Source of the DNA: Streptomyces achromogenes
GTDB taxonomy: Bacteria; Actinomycetota; Actinomycetes; Streptomycetales; Streptomycetaceae
Assembly: GCF_030816715.1 (NCBI RefSeq)
Contig: NZ_JAUSYH010000001.1
Location: 2,852,001-2,916,000, forward strand
Direction: 5' to 3'
Length of the DNA stretch: 64,000 bases
Shown here: positions 8,271 through 18,336 of the stretch, piece after piece
How positions within the stretch are numbered: the stretch's first letter is position 1
Layout of the letters: each line of letters begins with the position of its first letter
Position numbers and translations under genes: made by a program
The notes under the pieces: generated by a model
Told to the model about the DNA's origin: nothing
The model's input: the letters and a program-made list of their open reading frames with translations, nothing else
Databases searched by the model: none

Positions 8271-9318
8271 TCAGCGGGGTACGCCCTCCGGTTGAGCGGC
8301 CTGAGGGAACGTACTCGCGCGGACCACGAGTTGGGGTTCGATCGCGATGCGGGGCGCGGCGGCGGGCGGCCGCCCCTCGATCAGCTCCAGGAGCAGTGCG
8401 ATGCCGCGCCTGCCCACCGCCGCGAAGTCCTGCCGGACGGTGGTCAGAGGAGGTGCGAAGTACTCCGACTCCGGGATGTCGTCGAAGCCGACCACCGCCA
8501 GCGTCCTGGGGCGTGCGGACCCCCGCTTCCCGCAGGGCCCGCAACACCCCCAGCGCCATCTGGTCGTTGGCGGCGAAGACCGCGGTCAGCCCGCGGCCCA
8601 CCCAGCCGGCCAGTTCCTGGCCCGCACGGTAGCCCGACAGCGGACTCCAGTCGCCGCACAGCGTCATGGGCGGTTCCACGCCCGCCTCCTCGAGGGTCGC
8701 CCGCCAGCCGGCGGCCCGGTCGGCCGCCTCCTGCCACTCCTCGGGCCCGGCGAGATGCCAGACGCTGCGGTGGCCGGCGGCCAGCAGATGACCCGTCGCC
8801 AGCCGCGCCCCCAGGTGCTGGTCGACGCTGACGCTCGGGATCTCCACCCCCGATCCGCCTCCCACGACCACCACGGGGAACGGGTGGCGCAGTTCGGCCA
8901 GCGCGTCCACCGCGGACCGCTGCGGGGCGATGGCGACCACGCCTTCGACCCCGCCCTCGCTGAGGTGGTCCATGGCCTCGGAGAGCGTCTCCATGGTCAG
9001 TTTGCGCAGGCTGACCGTCGAGACGAGGTACCCCTCGGAACGTGCCGCCTCCTCGAGCGCGAACAGCGTGCTGGCCGGCCCGTAGAGGGTGGTGTCGGAG
9101 GCGACCACGCCCAGTGTCCGGGTGCGCCGGGTCGCCAGGGCCCGGGCGGAGAAGTTGCGGCGATAGCCCATCTCCTCGATCGCCCGGAGCACCCTGGCCC
9201 GTGTCTCCTCCCGCACGTTGGGGTGATCCCCCAGCACACGGGACACGGTCTGGTGGGACACGCCGGCCTGGCGTGCCACGTCGGCCATGGTGGGGGGCCG
9301 AAGCCCGGTGTGTGCCAC
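8271..9318 (-). pseudogene. LacI-family regulator, frameshifted near 8501
   Basis: Sugar-responsive repressor probably controlling the adjacent ytfQRT-yjfF operon. GTG at 9318 with GGAGGGG upstream gives TMADVARQAGVSHQTVSRVLGDHPNV, a textbook LacI HTH, then a periplasmic-binding-like core to EAGVRTPQD. There the frame is lost: VVGFDDIPESEYFAPPLTTVRQDFAAVG continues in another frame to the stop at 8271. Removing one base of GACGCTGGC at 8500-8502 would restore QDVAVVGFDD. Either a recent inactivating insertion or a sequencing error. If real, the protein would run on to about 8077 without the normal C-terminal effector-binding part. Confidence 0.85.
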
Positions 9319-9827
9319 GTGCGCCCCTCCTTGGCTCTCGTTCGTGGGTACGACCTGCGATGCGTTGCGGACTGTTGCGCTCCGCGGATGTCACTCCGGC
9401 TTCCCGGAGGGCCCGGCGGAAGCGACGGAAATGACGAGTCGGGACGCTGAGCGCACGACGCTCGACCTCCCTGCCGACGCTGGGCGCTGACTGGTGAACG
9501 CGGAGGTCATTGTGAGCGCTAACAATTCATGGCGGTCAAGAGGGTTGCGACCAATGGTCGTCACGGTTCCATAACGCGATTTGGCCGAATTGTGCATCGC
9601 ACCAGGTCACAGCCTTGCGGGCGGGTCCGGGCGGTGATGCCGGGCGGAGGCCCGAAGAGGGTCCGCGCGGCCGGCGCGGACCTCGGCGGGGCCGCACGGG
9701 ACGCCATTCGCCCCACGGGGGACGTCCCGCACGTAGCCCTGGACGGGATGTCCAAACAGGCCGGCGAACCGCACAACTGCGCACAGAATCAACCATCGAG
9801 GGGCCGCCGGAACGCTCGGCCGGAGCC
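9319..9827. other. Intergenic region between lacI and the zinc-ribbon gene
   Basis: About 500 bp with no convincing gene. It holds a LacI-type operator at 9509-9526 and an AT-richer stretch at about 9530-9600. Open frames here lack ribosome sites and family-like sequence. Confidence 0.5.
9509..9526. promoter_or_regulatory. LacI-type operator upstream of the lacI gene
   Basis: ATTGTGAGCGCTAACAAT is an 18-bp inverted repeat (one mismatched pair) with the AGCGCT centre typical of LacI-family operators. It lies about 190 nt before the LacI start, where it would serve autoregulation. No second copy was found upstream of ytfQ. Confidence 0.6.
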
Positions 9828-10661
9828 TCAGGAGCACCACCACAGGAACCGGGTACAGGTCTCCGAGGGCGAGGGCTTGGGGGCCGGGGCCGGGGCCGAC
9901 GCGCCGGAGGTCGGGGTGGAGCCCGAGTCGTCGTCCGAGGGCGCCTTCGACCCGGAGGAGCCGGGGCGGGCGCCCGACTGGGCTTCCTTGTCCGGGCCCG
10001 GCGTGGCGGTCGGGCCCGTCGGGGACGGGGAGGCCGACGCGGAGGCGGAGGAGGACGACGAGGCCGAGGGATCCGGGGACGGCGAGGCCTTTCCCGTGTC
10101 CGTCCGGTCGCCCAGGGGCCGCCCGGTCGCGCTCGGCTCCACCGCCGACCCGTCGACCTCGGCCGACTCCCCGCCGGCCGCCGCCGGGTTGGCCGGCGAG
10201 GAGAAGCCCGGAGCGTCCACGCCCAGCTCGGCCAGGCTCAGGCCGCCCGCCGCCAGCACGAAACCGACGCCGATCAGCACCACGCGCCTGCGGCGCCGGC
10301 GGTGGGCGGAGGCCTTGCGGTCGCGACGGCTCGCGTCCGGTGCGGCAGGCGCGCCACCCGGCCCCCGCCGGCCGCCCCGGCCCTGTTCCCGGCGGCGCGC
10401 GGCCCGCCCCTGCGCCTCGTCGCCGAAGTCGCCGGGCTCGTCGTGATCGCCGGGCTCGTCGTGAGCGGTGCGGTCGTCCGGCGAGTCCGTGGGCCACGCG
10501 TCGCCGTACGGCCCGGGCTCGTAGGGGAGCGGCTCCGGCTCGTACTGCTCCGGCTGGTGCGCGTCGTACGGATACGCGCGTAGCTGGTCGGCAGGTGCGC
10601 CGCACCCCGGGCAGGCGAGGGCGCCATTGAGGTGCCGTCGGCACGGGTGGCAGTAGTCCAT
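9828..10661 (-). CDS. Membrane-anchored protein with N-terminal zinc ribbon
   Basis: 277-residue protein with no assigned function. The N-terminus MDYCHPCRRHL with ALACPGCGAP carries two CxxC pairs that look like a zinc ribbon. An acidic, proline/tyrosine-rich segment follows, then an Arg-rich stretch and one transmembrane helix (VVLIGVGFVLAAGGLSLAELG). The rest is a long Ser/Pro-rich, presumably external stalk ending in ETCTRFLWWCS. From memory, a short Cys-bounded aromatic terminus of this sort recurs in other Streptomyces membrane proteins. Topology is inferred as zinc ribbon inside, stalk outside. It stands alone on the minus strand. Confidence 0.75.
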   Translation of the reverse strand: MDYCHPCRRHLNGALACPGCGAPADQLRAYPYDAHQPEQYEPEPLPYEPGPYGDAWPTDSPDDRTAHDEPGDHDEPGDFGDEAQGRAARRREQGRGGRRGPGGAPAAPDASRRDRKASAHRRRRRRVVLIGVGFVLAAGGLSLAELGVDAPGFSSPANPAAAGGESAEVDGSAVEPSATGRPLGDRTDTGKASPSPDPSASSSSSASASASPSPTGPTATPGPDKEAQSGARPGSSGSKAPSDDDSGSTPTSGASAPAPAPKPSPSETCTRFLWWCS

Positions 10662-10830
10662 GACGCGGAGAGACTAAGTTCCCGGAAGTGACCGTTCCCG
10701 AGCACACGTGTGAAAGTTGTGTGGGAAACAGGCCATACGACGCGTCAAGTAGAGTGACCTACCCCACATGAACTCGGTTCACCGTCCGAAACCGTCATCG
10801 AAACTATCGAAAGCGTACGTGGCCACCCCA

Positions 10831-10860
10831 TTGACACCCCGCTCACGCGGTCCCTACTGT
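10831..10860 (+). promoter_or_regulatory. Sigma-70-like promoter for the sugar-acid catabolic operon
   Basis: TTGACA at 10831-10836 and TACTGT at 10855-10860 are separated by 18 bp. The IclR-type motif immediately downstream (10885-10897) would block this promoter, which fits repression. Confidence 0.6.
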
Positions 10861-10884
10861 CTGGTCAGCATTTCGAACGCGTGA

Positions 10885-10897
10885 CGAAATCTCGAAC
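10885..10897 (+). promoter_or_regulatory. Candidate IclR-type operator upstream of the dehydratase
   Basis: CGAAATCTCGAAC (11 of 13 to CGATATATCGAAC) lies between the predicted -10 and the GTG at 10919. A second half-site, TTTCGAAC at 10871-10878, is 7 nt before it. The position just downstream of the promoter suits a repressor. Confidence 0.5.
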
Positions 10898-10918
10898 AGC
10901 TTCGAAGGGTTAACTTCC

Positions 10919-12079
10919 GTGCGCATCACCGGAATCAGCACGCATGTGGTCGGGACGCCGTGGCGCAACCTGACCTACGTCCTGGTGCACACCGACGAGG
11001 GCCTCACGGGCGTCGGCGAGACCCGCATGCTGGGCCACACCGACGCGCTGATCGGCTATCTGAAGGAGGCCGAGGCCAACCACATTCTCGGCTCCGACCC
11101 GTTCGCTGTCGAGGATCTCGCGCGCCGCATGAAGTACGGCGACTACGGGCGGGCCGGCGAGATCGTGATGTCGGGCATCGCCGTCGTCGAGATGGCCTGC
11201 TGGGACATCAAGGGCAAGGCGCTCGGCGTGCCGGTCTGGCAGCTCCTCGGCGGGAAGGTCACCGACAAGGTCAAGGCCTACGCCAACGGCTGGTACACCA
11301 CCGAGCGGACCCCGGAGGCCTACCACAAGGCCGCCAGGGGCGTCATGGAGCGCGGCTACCGGGCGCTCAAGATCGACCCCTTCGGCACCGGGCACTTCGA
11401 GCTGGACCACCAGCAGAGCCTCTACGCCGTCTCGCTGATCGAGGCCGTGCGCGACGCCATCGGGCCGGACGCCGAGCTGATGCTGGAGATGCACGGCCGC
11501 TTCTCCCCCGCCACCGCCGTACGGCTGGCCAAGGAGCTCGCGCCCTTCAAGCCCGCGTGGCTGGAGGAGCCCTGCCCGCCGGAGAACCTGAAGGCCCTGG
11601 AGAAGATCGCCGCCAAGGTCGACATCCCGGTCGCCACCGGCGAGCGCATCCACGACCGCATCGAGTTCCGCGAGCTGTTCGAGAGCCAGGCCGTCGACAT
11701 CATCCAGCCGGACGTCGGTCACATCGGCGGCATCTGGGAGACCCGCAAGCTCGCCGCCACCGCCGAGGCGCACTACGTGCTCGTCGCCCCGCACAACGTC
11801 GGCGGGCCGGTCCTCACCGCCGCCTCCCTGCAGGTCGGGTTCACCACCCCGAACTTCAAGATCCTCGAGCACTTCAACGACTTCGCCGACGCGGAGATCA
11901 AGAAGGTCGTCAAGGGCGCGCCCGAAGTGATCGACGGCTACTTCCACCTCTCCGACGAGCCCGGCCTCGGCGTCGAGCTGGACGTGGAGGCGGCCGCCGA
12001 GTTCCCGCAGCAGCAGGCGCGCTTCGACCTCTGGGCCGAGGGCTGGGAACAGCGCAAGCCGAAGGCCGCCGAGCAGTGA
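10919..12079 (+). CDS. Enolase-superfamily sugar-acid dehydratase (galactonate-dehydratase-like)
   Basis: Cytoplasmic Mg-dependent enzyme of 386 residues in the mandelate racemase/muconate lactonizing group. It should remove water from a hexonate or pentonate to give a 2-keto-3-deoxy acid. Metal ligands appear in LMLEMHGRF, LEEPCP and ATGERIH, and the catalytic His in VAPHNVGGP, the arrangement of the D-galactonate dehydratase branch, although the first ligand is Glu rather than the usual Asp. GTG at 10919 follows GAAGGG. It is coupled by a 4-bp overlap to a zinc alcohol dehydrogenase and precedes a sugar importer. Exact substrate unknown; an aldonic acid from arabinose or galactose is likely. 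Confidence 0.85.
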   Translation: MRITGISTHVVGTPWRNLTYVLVHTDEGLTGVGETRMLGHTDALIGYLKEAEANHILGSDPFAVEDLARRMKYGDYGRAGEIVMSGIAVVEMACWDIKGKALGVPVWQLLGGKVTDKVKAYANGWYTTERTPEAYHKAARGVMERGYRALKIDPFGTGHFELDHQQSLYAVSLIEAVRDAIGPDAELMLEMHGRFSPATAVRLAKELAPFKPAWLEEPCPPENLKALEKIAAKVDIPVATGERIHDRIEFRELFESQAVDIIQPDVGHIGGIWETRKLAATAEAHYVLVAPHNVGGPVLTAASLQVGFTTPNFKILEHFNDFADAEIKKVVKGAPEVIDGYFHLSDEPGLGVELDVEAAAEFPQQQARFDLWAEGWEQRKPKAAEQ

Positions 12080-13080
12080 GCACCGCCGTCGTGGTCGAGG
12101 CGCCGGGCGAGCATCGCATCGTCCCGCACTCACCGCGGCAGCCGGAACCCGGGGAGGCGCTGGTCCGCGTCCACGCGACCGGCATCTGCGGCAGCGACCG
12201 CGAGGTGTACCACGGCAACCGGCCAGAGGGGTACGTGCGCTACCCGGTGACCCCCGGCCACGAGTGGTCCGGGACGGTCGAGGCGGTCGGCGCCGGCGTC
12301 CCCCCCTCGCTCCTCGACCGCAAGGTGGTGGGCGAGGGCTTTCGCAACTGCCAGGTCTGCGACCGCTGCCACACGGGCGCGACGACGCTGTGCACGGAGG
12401 GCTACGAGGAGACCGGTTTCACCCAGCCGGGGGCGATGGCCGCCACCCTCACGCTCCCGGCCCGGCTGCTGCACGCCCTTCCGGACGACGCCGACCTCAC
12501 CGCGGCGGCCCTGCTGGAACCGGCGGCCTGCGTCGCGGCCGCCGCGATCAAGGCGCACGCCCTGCCGGGCGAGCGGGTGGCCGTCGTCGGCACCGGGACG
12601 CTGGGCATGTTCGCCGTGCAGTTCCTCAAGGCGGGCTCGCCCGCCGAACTGCTGGTCGTGGGCACGCGCGGCGACCGGGAGACGCTCTCCCGGCAGTTCG
12701 GCGCCACCGACTTCCGTACCTGTGACCAGGAGCTCCCGGACGACATCGACGTCGTCATCGAGACCGCCGGGTCCACGACCGCCGCACGGACCGCCGCCTC
12801 GCTCCTTCGGCGCGGCGGCCGGCTGGTCCTGACGGGGATCCCGGCGCCCGGAGCGGCCGGGCTGGACCCGACGGACCTCGTCGTGCGGCAACTGGAGGTG
12901 CACACCGTCTTCGGGGCTCCACCGGACGCCTGGGCCTACACGGTCCGGGTGTTCGGGGCCGCTCTGCTCGATCCGCTGCCGCTCATCACGCACGAGCTGC
13001 CGTTGACCGCGTTCGCCGATGCCATCGAGCTGGTCGGCTCCGGTGATCCGAAGGTGGGCAAGGTGCTGCTCAGGCCGTAG
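12076..13080 (+). CDS. Zinc-dependent alcohol/polyol dehydrogenase (MDR)
   Basis: 334-residue medium-chain dehydrogenase, probably oxidising a sugar or polyol with NAD(P). GTG at 12076 overlaps the dehydratase stop (GTGA). Catalytic zinc ligands are visible in ATGICGSDREVYHG and TPGHEWSG. The structural zinc lobe (CQVCDRCHTGATTLC) is present, and VAVVGTGTLGMFAVQFLK is the Rossmann motif. The pairing with a sugar-acid dehydratase suggests it supplies the lactone or aldonate precursor in an oxidative sugar pathway, but no sequence feature fixes the substrate. Confidence 0.88.
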   Translation: MSTAVVVEAPGEHRIVPHSPRQPEPGEALVRVHATGICGSDREVYHGNRPEGYVRYPVTPGHEWSGTVEAVGAGVPPSLLDRKVVGEGFRNCQVCDRCHTGATTLCTEGYEETGFTQPGAMAATLTLPARLLHALPDDADLTAAALLEPAACVAAAAIKAHALPGERVAVVGTGTLGMFAVQFLKAGSPAELLVVGTRGDRETLSRQFGATDFRTCDQELPDDIDVVIETAGSTTAARTAASLLRRGGRLVLTGIPAPGAAGLDPTDLVVRQLEVHTVFGAPPDAWAYTVRVFGAALLDPLPLITHELPLTAFADAIELVGSGDPKVGKVLLRP

Positions 13081-13174
13081 GCCCCCGCCAAGCCGTACGC
13101 CGGCTCGGGGCGTCCTGACGCGCCCCGGGCCGGTGTACACCCAGCCCCGTACGACCTGAGCCGCGAACCTTGAC

Positions 13175-13187
13175 CGATATATCGAAC
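13175..13187 (+). promoter_or_regulatory. Candidate IclR-type operator upstream of the U32-like gene
   Basis: CGATATATCGAAC, taken as the reference motif for the set, lies 15 nt before the GTG at 13202. Its core CGATATATCG is a perfect palindrome. It suggests that the 13202-18251 gene group has its own regulated promoter. Confidence 0.55.
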
Positions 13188-13201
13188 ACGAAGGACGGCA
13201 T

Positions 13202-14173
13202 GTGACCACCGACGCTTCCACCACGGCAGCTCGCCGACCTGGTGAGCAGGCGCTCGCCACGCTCGGCCTGGGCGCGCCCGCTCTCGATCCCGCCGACGCC
13301 TCACCCCACGGGTTCCCGGGCGGCGGCCGCTGGCGCACCGAGGTCCCTTCGTGCGAGGGCCCCGAAGCGCTGGCCGTCATCCTGAAAGAGGCCTCACGCC
13401 TCGACGTGCCGATCCACCGGATCAGCCAGGGCAGCGGTGTGTGGATGCTGACCGACTCCGAGATCACCGACATGGTGGACTCCACCGCCGAGCGTGACAT
13501 CGAGCTGTGTCTGTTCACCGGCCCCCGCGGCACCTGGGACATCGGCGGCTCGACGCGTACCGACTCCCGGGGCGGCGGGCTGCGGGCCCGCGGCCACGAC
13601 GCCGTCGCCGGGTGCGTCGAGGACGCCCTGCGCGCGACGGAGCTGGGCGTCAAGTGTCTGCTCGTCGCCGACGAGGGCGTGCTGTGGACGCTGCACCGCG
13701 CCCGCACGGCGGGCGTCATCCCGGCCGACACGACGCTGAAGGTGTCGGCGCTCATCGGCCCCGTCAACCCGGCCGCGTACGCGGTGTACGAGCGTCTGGG
13801 CGCCGACTCCGTCAACGTGCCCAGCGACCTGACGCTGGATCATCTCACGGAGATCCGGCGGGTGTCGGCCGCCCCCATGGACATGTACATCGAGGCCCCC
13901 GACGATCTCGGCGGGTACATTCGGATGTACGAGGTCGCCGAGCTGATCCGGCGCGGCGCACCGCTCTACCTGAAGTTCGGCCTGTCCAAAGCGCCGGGCA
14001 TCTACCCGTACGGCCATCACATGCGCGACGTGGCGCTCGCCACAGCCCGGGAACGGGTGCGTCGTGGCCGTCTGGCCCTCGACCTGCTCGCCCGTCACCG
14101 GGCGGACGGTGACATGGCCCCTCTAGGCTCGCGACTGCCCGGTGAACTGAACAGGTTCGACGCCGGGTCATAA
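13202..14173 (+). CDS. U32-peptidase-like TIM-barrel protein of unknown function
   Basis: 323-residue cytoplasmic protein. Segments such as LKVSALIGPVNPAAYAVYERLGADSVNVPSDLTLDHLTEIRR resemble the barrel of U32 family proteins, but the Cys cluster of the RlhA/TrhP-type members is absent. GTG at 13202 has AAGGA upstream. It sits between a sugar-acid dehydratase/dehydrogenase pair and a ChvE-GguAB sugar importer, so a carbohydrate role is more likely than proteolysis. Alternatives include an aldolase- or isomerase-like barrel. Function is not established. Confidence 0.7.
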   Translation: MTTDASTTAARRPGEQALATLGLGAPALDPADASPHGFPGGGRWRTEVPSCEGPEALAVILKEASRLDVPIHRISQGSGVWMLTDSEITDMVDSTAERDIELCLFTGPRGTWDIGGSTRTDSRGGGLRARGHDAVAGCVEDALRATELGVKCLLVADEGVLWTLHRARTAGVIPADTTLKVSALIGPVNPAAYAVYERLGADSVNVPSDLTLDHLTEIRRVSAAPMDMYIEAPDDLGGYIRMYEVAELIRRGAPLYLKFGLSKAPGIYPYGHHMRDVALATARERVRRGRLALDLLARHRADGDMAPLGSRLPGELNRFDAGS

Positions 14174-14314
14174 CGTTCCGGAAACCTTGCTTCACACAAG
14201 CCGACACAGGCGCGCAGAATCCCACACATCGCTTCTCGGTCTTTCCGGCGTCGCTCCGGAAGCGTACTTCGCAGCGCGAGACCGATCCCTGCACACACAT
14301 CAAGGATGTTGATC

Positions 14315-15421
14315 ATGCGTAACCGCAGAGCCGCCCTCGCCGCCATAGCCGGAGCCGCCTCCCTCGCCCTCACCCTGTCCGCCTGCGGACAGTCCGGTGA
14401 GGGCGGCAGTGAGGAGAAGGCCGGCGACGCCAAGGGCGGCACCATCGGCATCGCGATGCCGACCAAGTCCTCCGAGCGCTGGATCACCGACGGCGCCAAC
14501 GTCGAGAAGGACCTCAAGGCCAAGGGCTACAAGACCAAGCTGGTCTTCGGCGAGGACGACCCCGACCAGCAGGTCTCGCAGATCGAGAACCTGATCACCC
14601 AGGGCGTCAAGGCGCTGATCATCGCGGCGATCGACAACAAGTCGCTGAACAACGTCCTCCAGCAGGCCGCCGACGCCAAGATCCCGGTCATCTCCTACGA
14701 CCGCCTGATCCTCGGCTCGAAGAACGTCGACTACTACGCGTCCTTCGACAACGAGAAGGTCGGCAAGCTCCAGGCCACCTACCTCGTGGACAAGCTGGGC
14801 GTGGCGTCCGGCAAGGGCCCCTTCAACATCGAGCTCTTCGCCGGCTCCAACGACGACAACAACACCAAGTACTTCTTCAACGGTGCGATGAGCGTGCTCA
14901 AGCCGTACATCGACAGCAAGAAGCTCGTCGTCAAGTCCGGCCAGACCGCCATGACGCAGGTCACCACCCTGCGCTGGGACGGCGCCACCGCCCAGAAGCG
15001 CATGGAGGACATCCTCACCTCGTCGTACAAGAGCGGCAAGGTCGACGCCGTGCTCTCGCCCTACGACGGCATCTCCATCGGCATCATCGCCGCGCTGAAG
15101 TCGGACGGCTACGGCACCGCCGCCAAGCCGCTGCCGGTCATCAGCGGTCAGGACGCCGAGCTGGCCTCCGTGAAGTCGATCATCGCCGGCCAGCAGTCGA
15201 TGACCGTCTACAAGGACCTCCGCAAGCTCGCCCAGGTCGCCACGGACATGGTCGACGCCACCCTGAACGGCAAGAAGCCCGAGATCAACGACACCAAGTC
15301 GTACGACAACGGCACCAAGGTCGTCCCCGCCTACCTGCTGCAGCCGGTGAGCGTCGACAAGACGAACTACCAGAAGGAGCTCGTCGACGGCGGCTACTAC
15401 ACCGCTGACCAGCTCAAGTAA
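14315..15421 (+). CDS. chvE: Multiple-sugar-binding lipoprotein, ChvE type
   Basis: Secreted solute-binding protein of 368 residues for a CUT2 importer. The signal peptide ends in lipobox LSAC (Cys 24). After a Gly/Glu linker the core reads [19 protein letters not shown] and [22 protein letters not shown], characteristic of ChvE/XylF-type proteins that bind arabinose, galactose or xylose. ATG at 14315 was chosen over 14306 because AAGGA lies 8 nt upstream. The next two genes encode the ATPase and permease. The ligand is inferred only from family and context. Confidence 0.9.
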   Translation: MRNRRAALAAIAGAASLALTLSACGQSGEGGSEEKAGDAKGGTIGIAMPTKSSERWITDGANVEKDLKAKGYKTKLVFGEDDPDQQVSQIENLITQGVKALIIAAIDNKSLNNVLQQAADAKIPVISYDRLILGSKNVDYYASFDNEKVGKLQATYLVDKLGVASGKGPFNIELFAGSNDDNNTKYFFNGAMSVLKPYIDSKKLVVKSGQTAMTQVTTLRWDGATAQKRMEDILTSSYKSGKVDAVLSPYDGISIGIIAALKSDGYGTAAKPLPVISGQDAELASVKSIIAGQQSMTVYKDLRKLAQVATDMVDATLNGKKPEINDTKSYDNGTKVVPAYLLQPVSVDKTNYQKELVDGGYYTADQLK

Positions 15422-15453
15422 GCGTCGAACCTTACGGATTGGAAGGCACGACC

Positions 15454-17007
15454 ATGGCGGGACCCGTCCTGGAAATGCGCTCGATCGTCAAGACCTTTCC
15501 CGGCGTCAAGGCGCTGTCAGACGTCTCATTGACCGTCCGTCAGGGCGAAGTCCACGCCATCTGCGGTGAGAACGGCGCCGGAAAGTCCACCTTGATGAAG
15601 GTGCTCTCCGGCGTCCATCCCCACGGCAGCTACGACGGCGACATCCTCTTCGAGGGGGAGGTCGTCCAGTTCAAGGACATCCGGGCGAGCGAGCAGCACG
15701 GCATTGTGATCATCCACCAGGAGCTGGCGCTGTCGCCGTACCTCTCCCTGGCGGAGAACATCTTCCTCGGCAACGAACACGCCAAGGGCGGGTTCATCGA
15801 CTGGCGGGAGACCCTGCGGCACGCCACCGAGCTGCTGCGCCGGGTCGGTCTCAGCGACCACCCGGAGACCCGCGTCGCCGACATCGGCGTGGGCAAGCAG
15901 CAGCTCGTGGAGATCGCGAAGGCGCTCTCCAAGAAGGTGAAGCTGCTCATCCTCGACGAGCCCACCGCGGCGCTGAACGACGAGGACAGCGGCAAGCTCC
16001 TGGACCTGATCCTGGAGCTGAAGAAGCAGGGCATCACCTCGATCATCATTTCCCACAAGCTCAACGAGATCCGCAAGGTCGCGGACTCGGTGACGATCAT
16101 CCGCGACGGGCACTCCATCGAGACGCTCGACGTGAAGTCGGCCGAGACGACCGAGGACCGGATCATCAGCGGCATGGTCGGCCGCGACCTCGACCACCGC
16201 TTCCCCGAGCGCACCCCGCACGAGGCGGCGGAGAAGGACGCGGCTCCGGCCCTGGAGATCCGCGACTGGACCGTGCACCACCCGATCGACCAGCAGCGCA
16301 AGGTGGTCGACGACGTGTCGATCCAGGTGCGCCGCGGGGAGATCGTCGGTATCGCCGGCCTGATGGGCGCGGGCCGTACCGAGCTCGCCATGAGCGTCTT
16401 CGGACGCGCCTACGGCCGGCACGCGGGCGGCACCGTCCTCAAGGACGGCAAGGAGATCCGTACGAAGACGGTCGCCGAGGCCATCGGCCACGGGATCGCG
16501 TACGTCACCGAGGACCGCAAGCACTACGGCCTCAACCTCATCGACACGATCAACCGCAACATCTCGCTGACCGCCCTGAACAAGGTCGCGAAGCGGGGCG
16601 TGGTCGACGAGCACGAGGAGCGGCAGGTCTCCGAGGGCTACCGCAAGTCGATGAACATCAAGGCCCCGACCGTCTTCGAGCCGGTGGGCAAGCTGTCCGG
16701 CGGCAACCAGCAGAAGGTCGTCCTCAGCAAGTGGATCTTCGCGGGTCCCGACGTGCTGATCCTGGACGAACCGACGCGCGGTATCGACGTCGGCGCCAAG
16801 TTCGAGATCTACACGGTCATCGACCAGTTGGCCGCCCAGGGCAAGGCGGTCGTCTTCATCTCCTCCGAGCTGCCGGAACTGCTCGGCATGTGCGACCGCA
16901 TCTACACGATGGCCGCCGGACGGCTCACGGGCGAGTTCCCGCGGGCCGAGGCCACGCAGGAAGTGCTGATGCGTCAGATGACGAAGGACAAAGAGGTAAC
17001 GCGATGA
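15454..17007 (+). CDS. gguA: Sugar ABC transporter ATP-binding protein, GguA type
   Basis: 517-residue tandem ABC ATPase. Domain one has Walker [10 protein letters not shown] (residues 38-46), Q-loop [14 protein letters not shown] and Walker [13 protein letters not shown]. Domain two has the degenerate GLMGAGRTE loop, LSGGNQQKV and [18 protein letters not shown] at 15454 has GGAAGG 7 nt upstream. It lies 32 nt after the binding-protein gene and overlaps the permease start by 4 bp. Together the three genes form a ChvE-GguA-GguB importer. Confidence 0.92.
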   Translation: MAGPVLEMRSIVKTFPGVKALSDVSLTVRQGEVHAICGENGAGKSTLMKVLSGVHPHGSYDGDILFEGEVVQFKDIRASEQHGIVIIHQELALSPYLSLAENIFLGNEHAKGGFIDWRETLRHATELLRRVGLSDHPETRVADIGVGKQQLVEIAKALSKKVKLLILDEPTAALNDEDSGKLLDLILELKKQGITSIIISHKLNEIRKVADSVTIIRDGHSIETLDVKSAETTEDRIISGMVGRDLDHRFPERTPHEAAEKDAAPALEIRDWTVHHPIDQQRKVVDDVSIQVRRGEIVGIAGLMGAGRTELAMSVFGRAYGRHAGGTVLKDGKEIRTKTVAEAIGHGIAYVTEDRKHYGLNLIDTINRNISLTALNKVAKRGVVDEHEERQVSEGYRKSMNIKAPTVFEPVGKLSGGNQQKVVLSKWIFAGPDVLILDEPTRGIDVGAKFEIYTVIDQLAAQGKAVVFISSELPELLGMCDRIYTMAAGRLTGEFPRAEATQEVLMRQMTKDKEVTR

Positions 17008-18251
17008 GCACGGACGTGACCGACAAGAGCCCGGCGGCCGCGCCGCCCGGGAAGAGCGGGGGCTCCGCCTCCGGCGGCGGGCTGCTGCAGGTGATGCTCG
17101 ACGGCCTGCGCCGCAACATGCGCCAGTACGGCATGCTGATCGCGCTGGGCCTGCTCGTCGTCCTGTTCCAGGTGTGGACCGGCGGCGACCTGCTGCTGCC
17201 GCGCAACGTCTCCAACCTGGTCCTGCAGAACAGCTACATCCTGATCCTCGCGATCGGCATGATGCTGGTGATCATCGCGGGTCACATCGACCTCTCGGTC
17301 GGTTCGGTGACGGCGTTCACGGGAGCCTTCGCGGCCGTCCTCACCGTCCAGCACGACGTGGCGTGGCCCGTCGCGCTGGTGCTGTGCCTGATCGTCGGCG
17401 CGGTGGCCGGCTCGGTGCAGGGCTTCCTGATCGCCTATCTCGGCATACCCTCCTTCATCGTCACCCTCGCGGGCATGCTGCTCTTCCGCGGTCTGACGGA
17501 GATCCTCCTGGAGGGCCAGACCCTCGGCCCGTTCCCGGACGGTCTGCAGAAGATGGGCAACGGCTTCCTGCCGGAGGTCGGCCCGAACACCAACTACCAC
17601 AACATCACGCTGCTGCTGGGCTTCGCCCTGCTGGCCTTCGTGGTCCTCCAGGAGGTCCGGGACCGCAAGCGTCAGCAGGAGTTCGCGCTCGACGTGGTGC
17701 CGCGGAACCTCTTCCTGCTCAAGCTCGTCGCCATCGCCGCCGCGGTCCTCACGGTCACGATGCTGCTCGCCAGCTACAAGGGCGCGCCGATCATCCTGAT
17801 CATCCTCGGCGCACTGGTCGTCGGCTACGGCTACATCATGCGCAACGCCGTCTTCGGCCGTCACATCTACGCGATCGGCGGCAACCTGCCGGCGGCGAAG
17901 CTGTCCGGCGTCAGGGACAAGAAGGTCACCTTCCTGGTCTTCCTGAACATGGGCGTGCTCGCGGCCCTGGCGGGTCTCGTGGTCGCCGCCCGTCTGAACG
18001 CGGCCTCGCCGAAGGCGGGCCTCAGCTTCGAACTCGAGGCGATCGCCTCGTCGTTCATCGGCGGCGCGTCCATGAGCGGCGGCGTCGGCACGGTCCTCGG
18101 CGCGATCATCGGTGGTCTCGTCCTCGGTGTGCTGAACAACGGCATGAACCTCCTCAGCGTCGGCAGCGACTGGCAGCAGGTCATCAAGGGCCTCGCCCTG
18201 CTGATCGCGGTCGGGTTCGACGTCTGGAACAAGCGCAAGTCCGGTTCCTGA
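17004..18251 (+). CDS. gguB: Sugar ABC transporter permease, GguB/XylH type
   Basis: 415-residue inner-membrane permease with about ten hydrophobic helices. The CUT2 signature [20 protein letters not shown] is near residue 90. At about 415 residues it has the long form typical of the XylH/GguB branch, with a central loop ([17 protein letters not shown]) between helices. ATG at 17004 overlaps the gguA stop. A strong hairpin follows immediately after the stop, so the transporter transcript probably ends there. Confidence 0.92.
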   Translation: MSTDVTDKSPAAAPPGKSGGSASGGGLLQVMLDGLRRNMRQYGMLIALGLLVVLFQVWTGGDLLLPRNVSNLVLQNSYILILAIGMMLVIIAGHIDLSVGSVTAFTGAFAAVLTVQHDVAWPVALVLCLIVGAVAGSVQGFLIAYLGIPSFIVTLAGMLLFRGLTEILLEGQTLGPFPDGLQKMGNGFLPEVGPNTNYHNITLLLGFALLAFVVLQEVRDRKRQQEFALDVVPRNLFLLKLVAIAAAVLTVTMLLASYKGAPIILIILGALVVGYGYIMRNAVFGRHIYAIGGNLPAAKLSGVRDKKVTFLVFLNMGVLAALAGLVVAARLNAASPKAGLSFELEAIASSFIGGASMSGGVGTVLGAIIGGLVLGVLNNGMNLLSVGSDWQQVIKGLALLIAVGFDVWNKRKSGS

Positions 18252-18256
18252 TCCGA

Positions 18257-18291
18257 CGAGCGGGCCCCGCCTTCAAGGCGGGGCCCGCTCG
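18257..18291 (+). terminator. Strong hairpin after gguB
   Basis: A perfect 15-bp stem (CGAGCGGGCCCCGCC, loop TTCAA, complementary arm) begins 5 nt after the gguB stop and is followed by TGTTT. It separates the transporter genes from galM, though read-through is possible since galM follows 46 nt later. Confidence 0.85.
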
Positions 18292-18336
18292 TGTTTCCAG
18301 GGTCGGGCGGCAACGGGAAAGGAAAGGCGGCAAACA

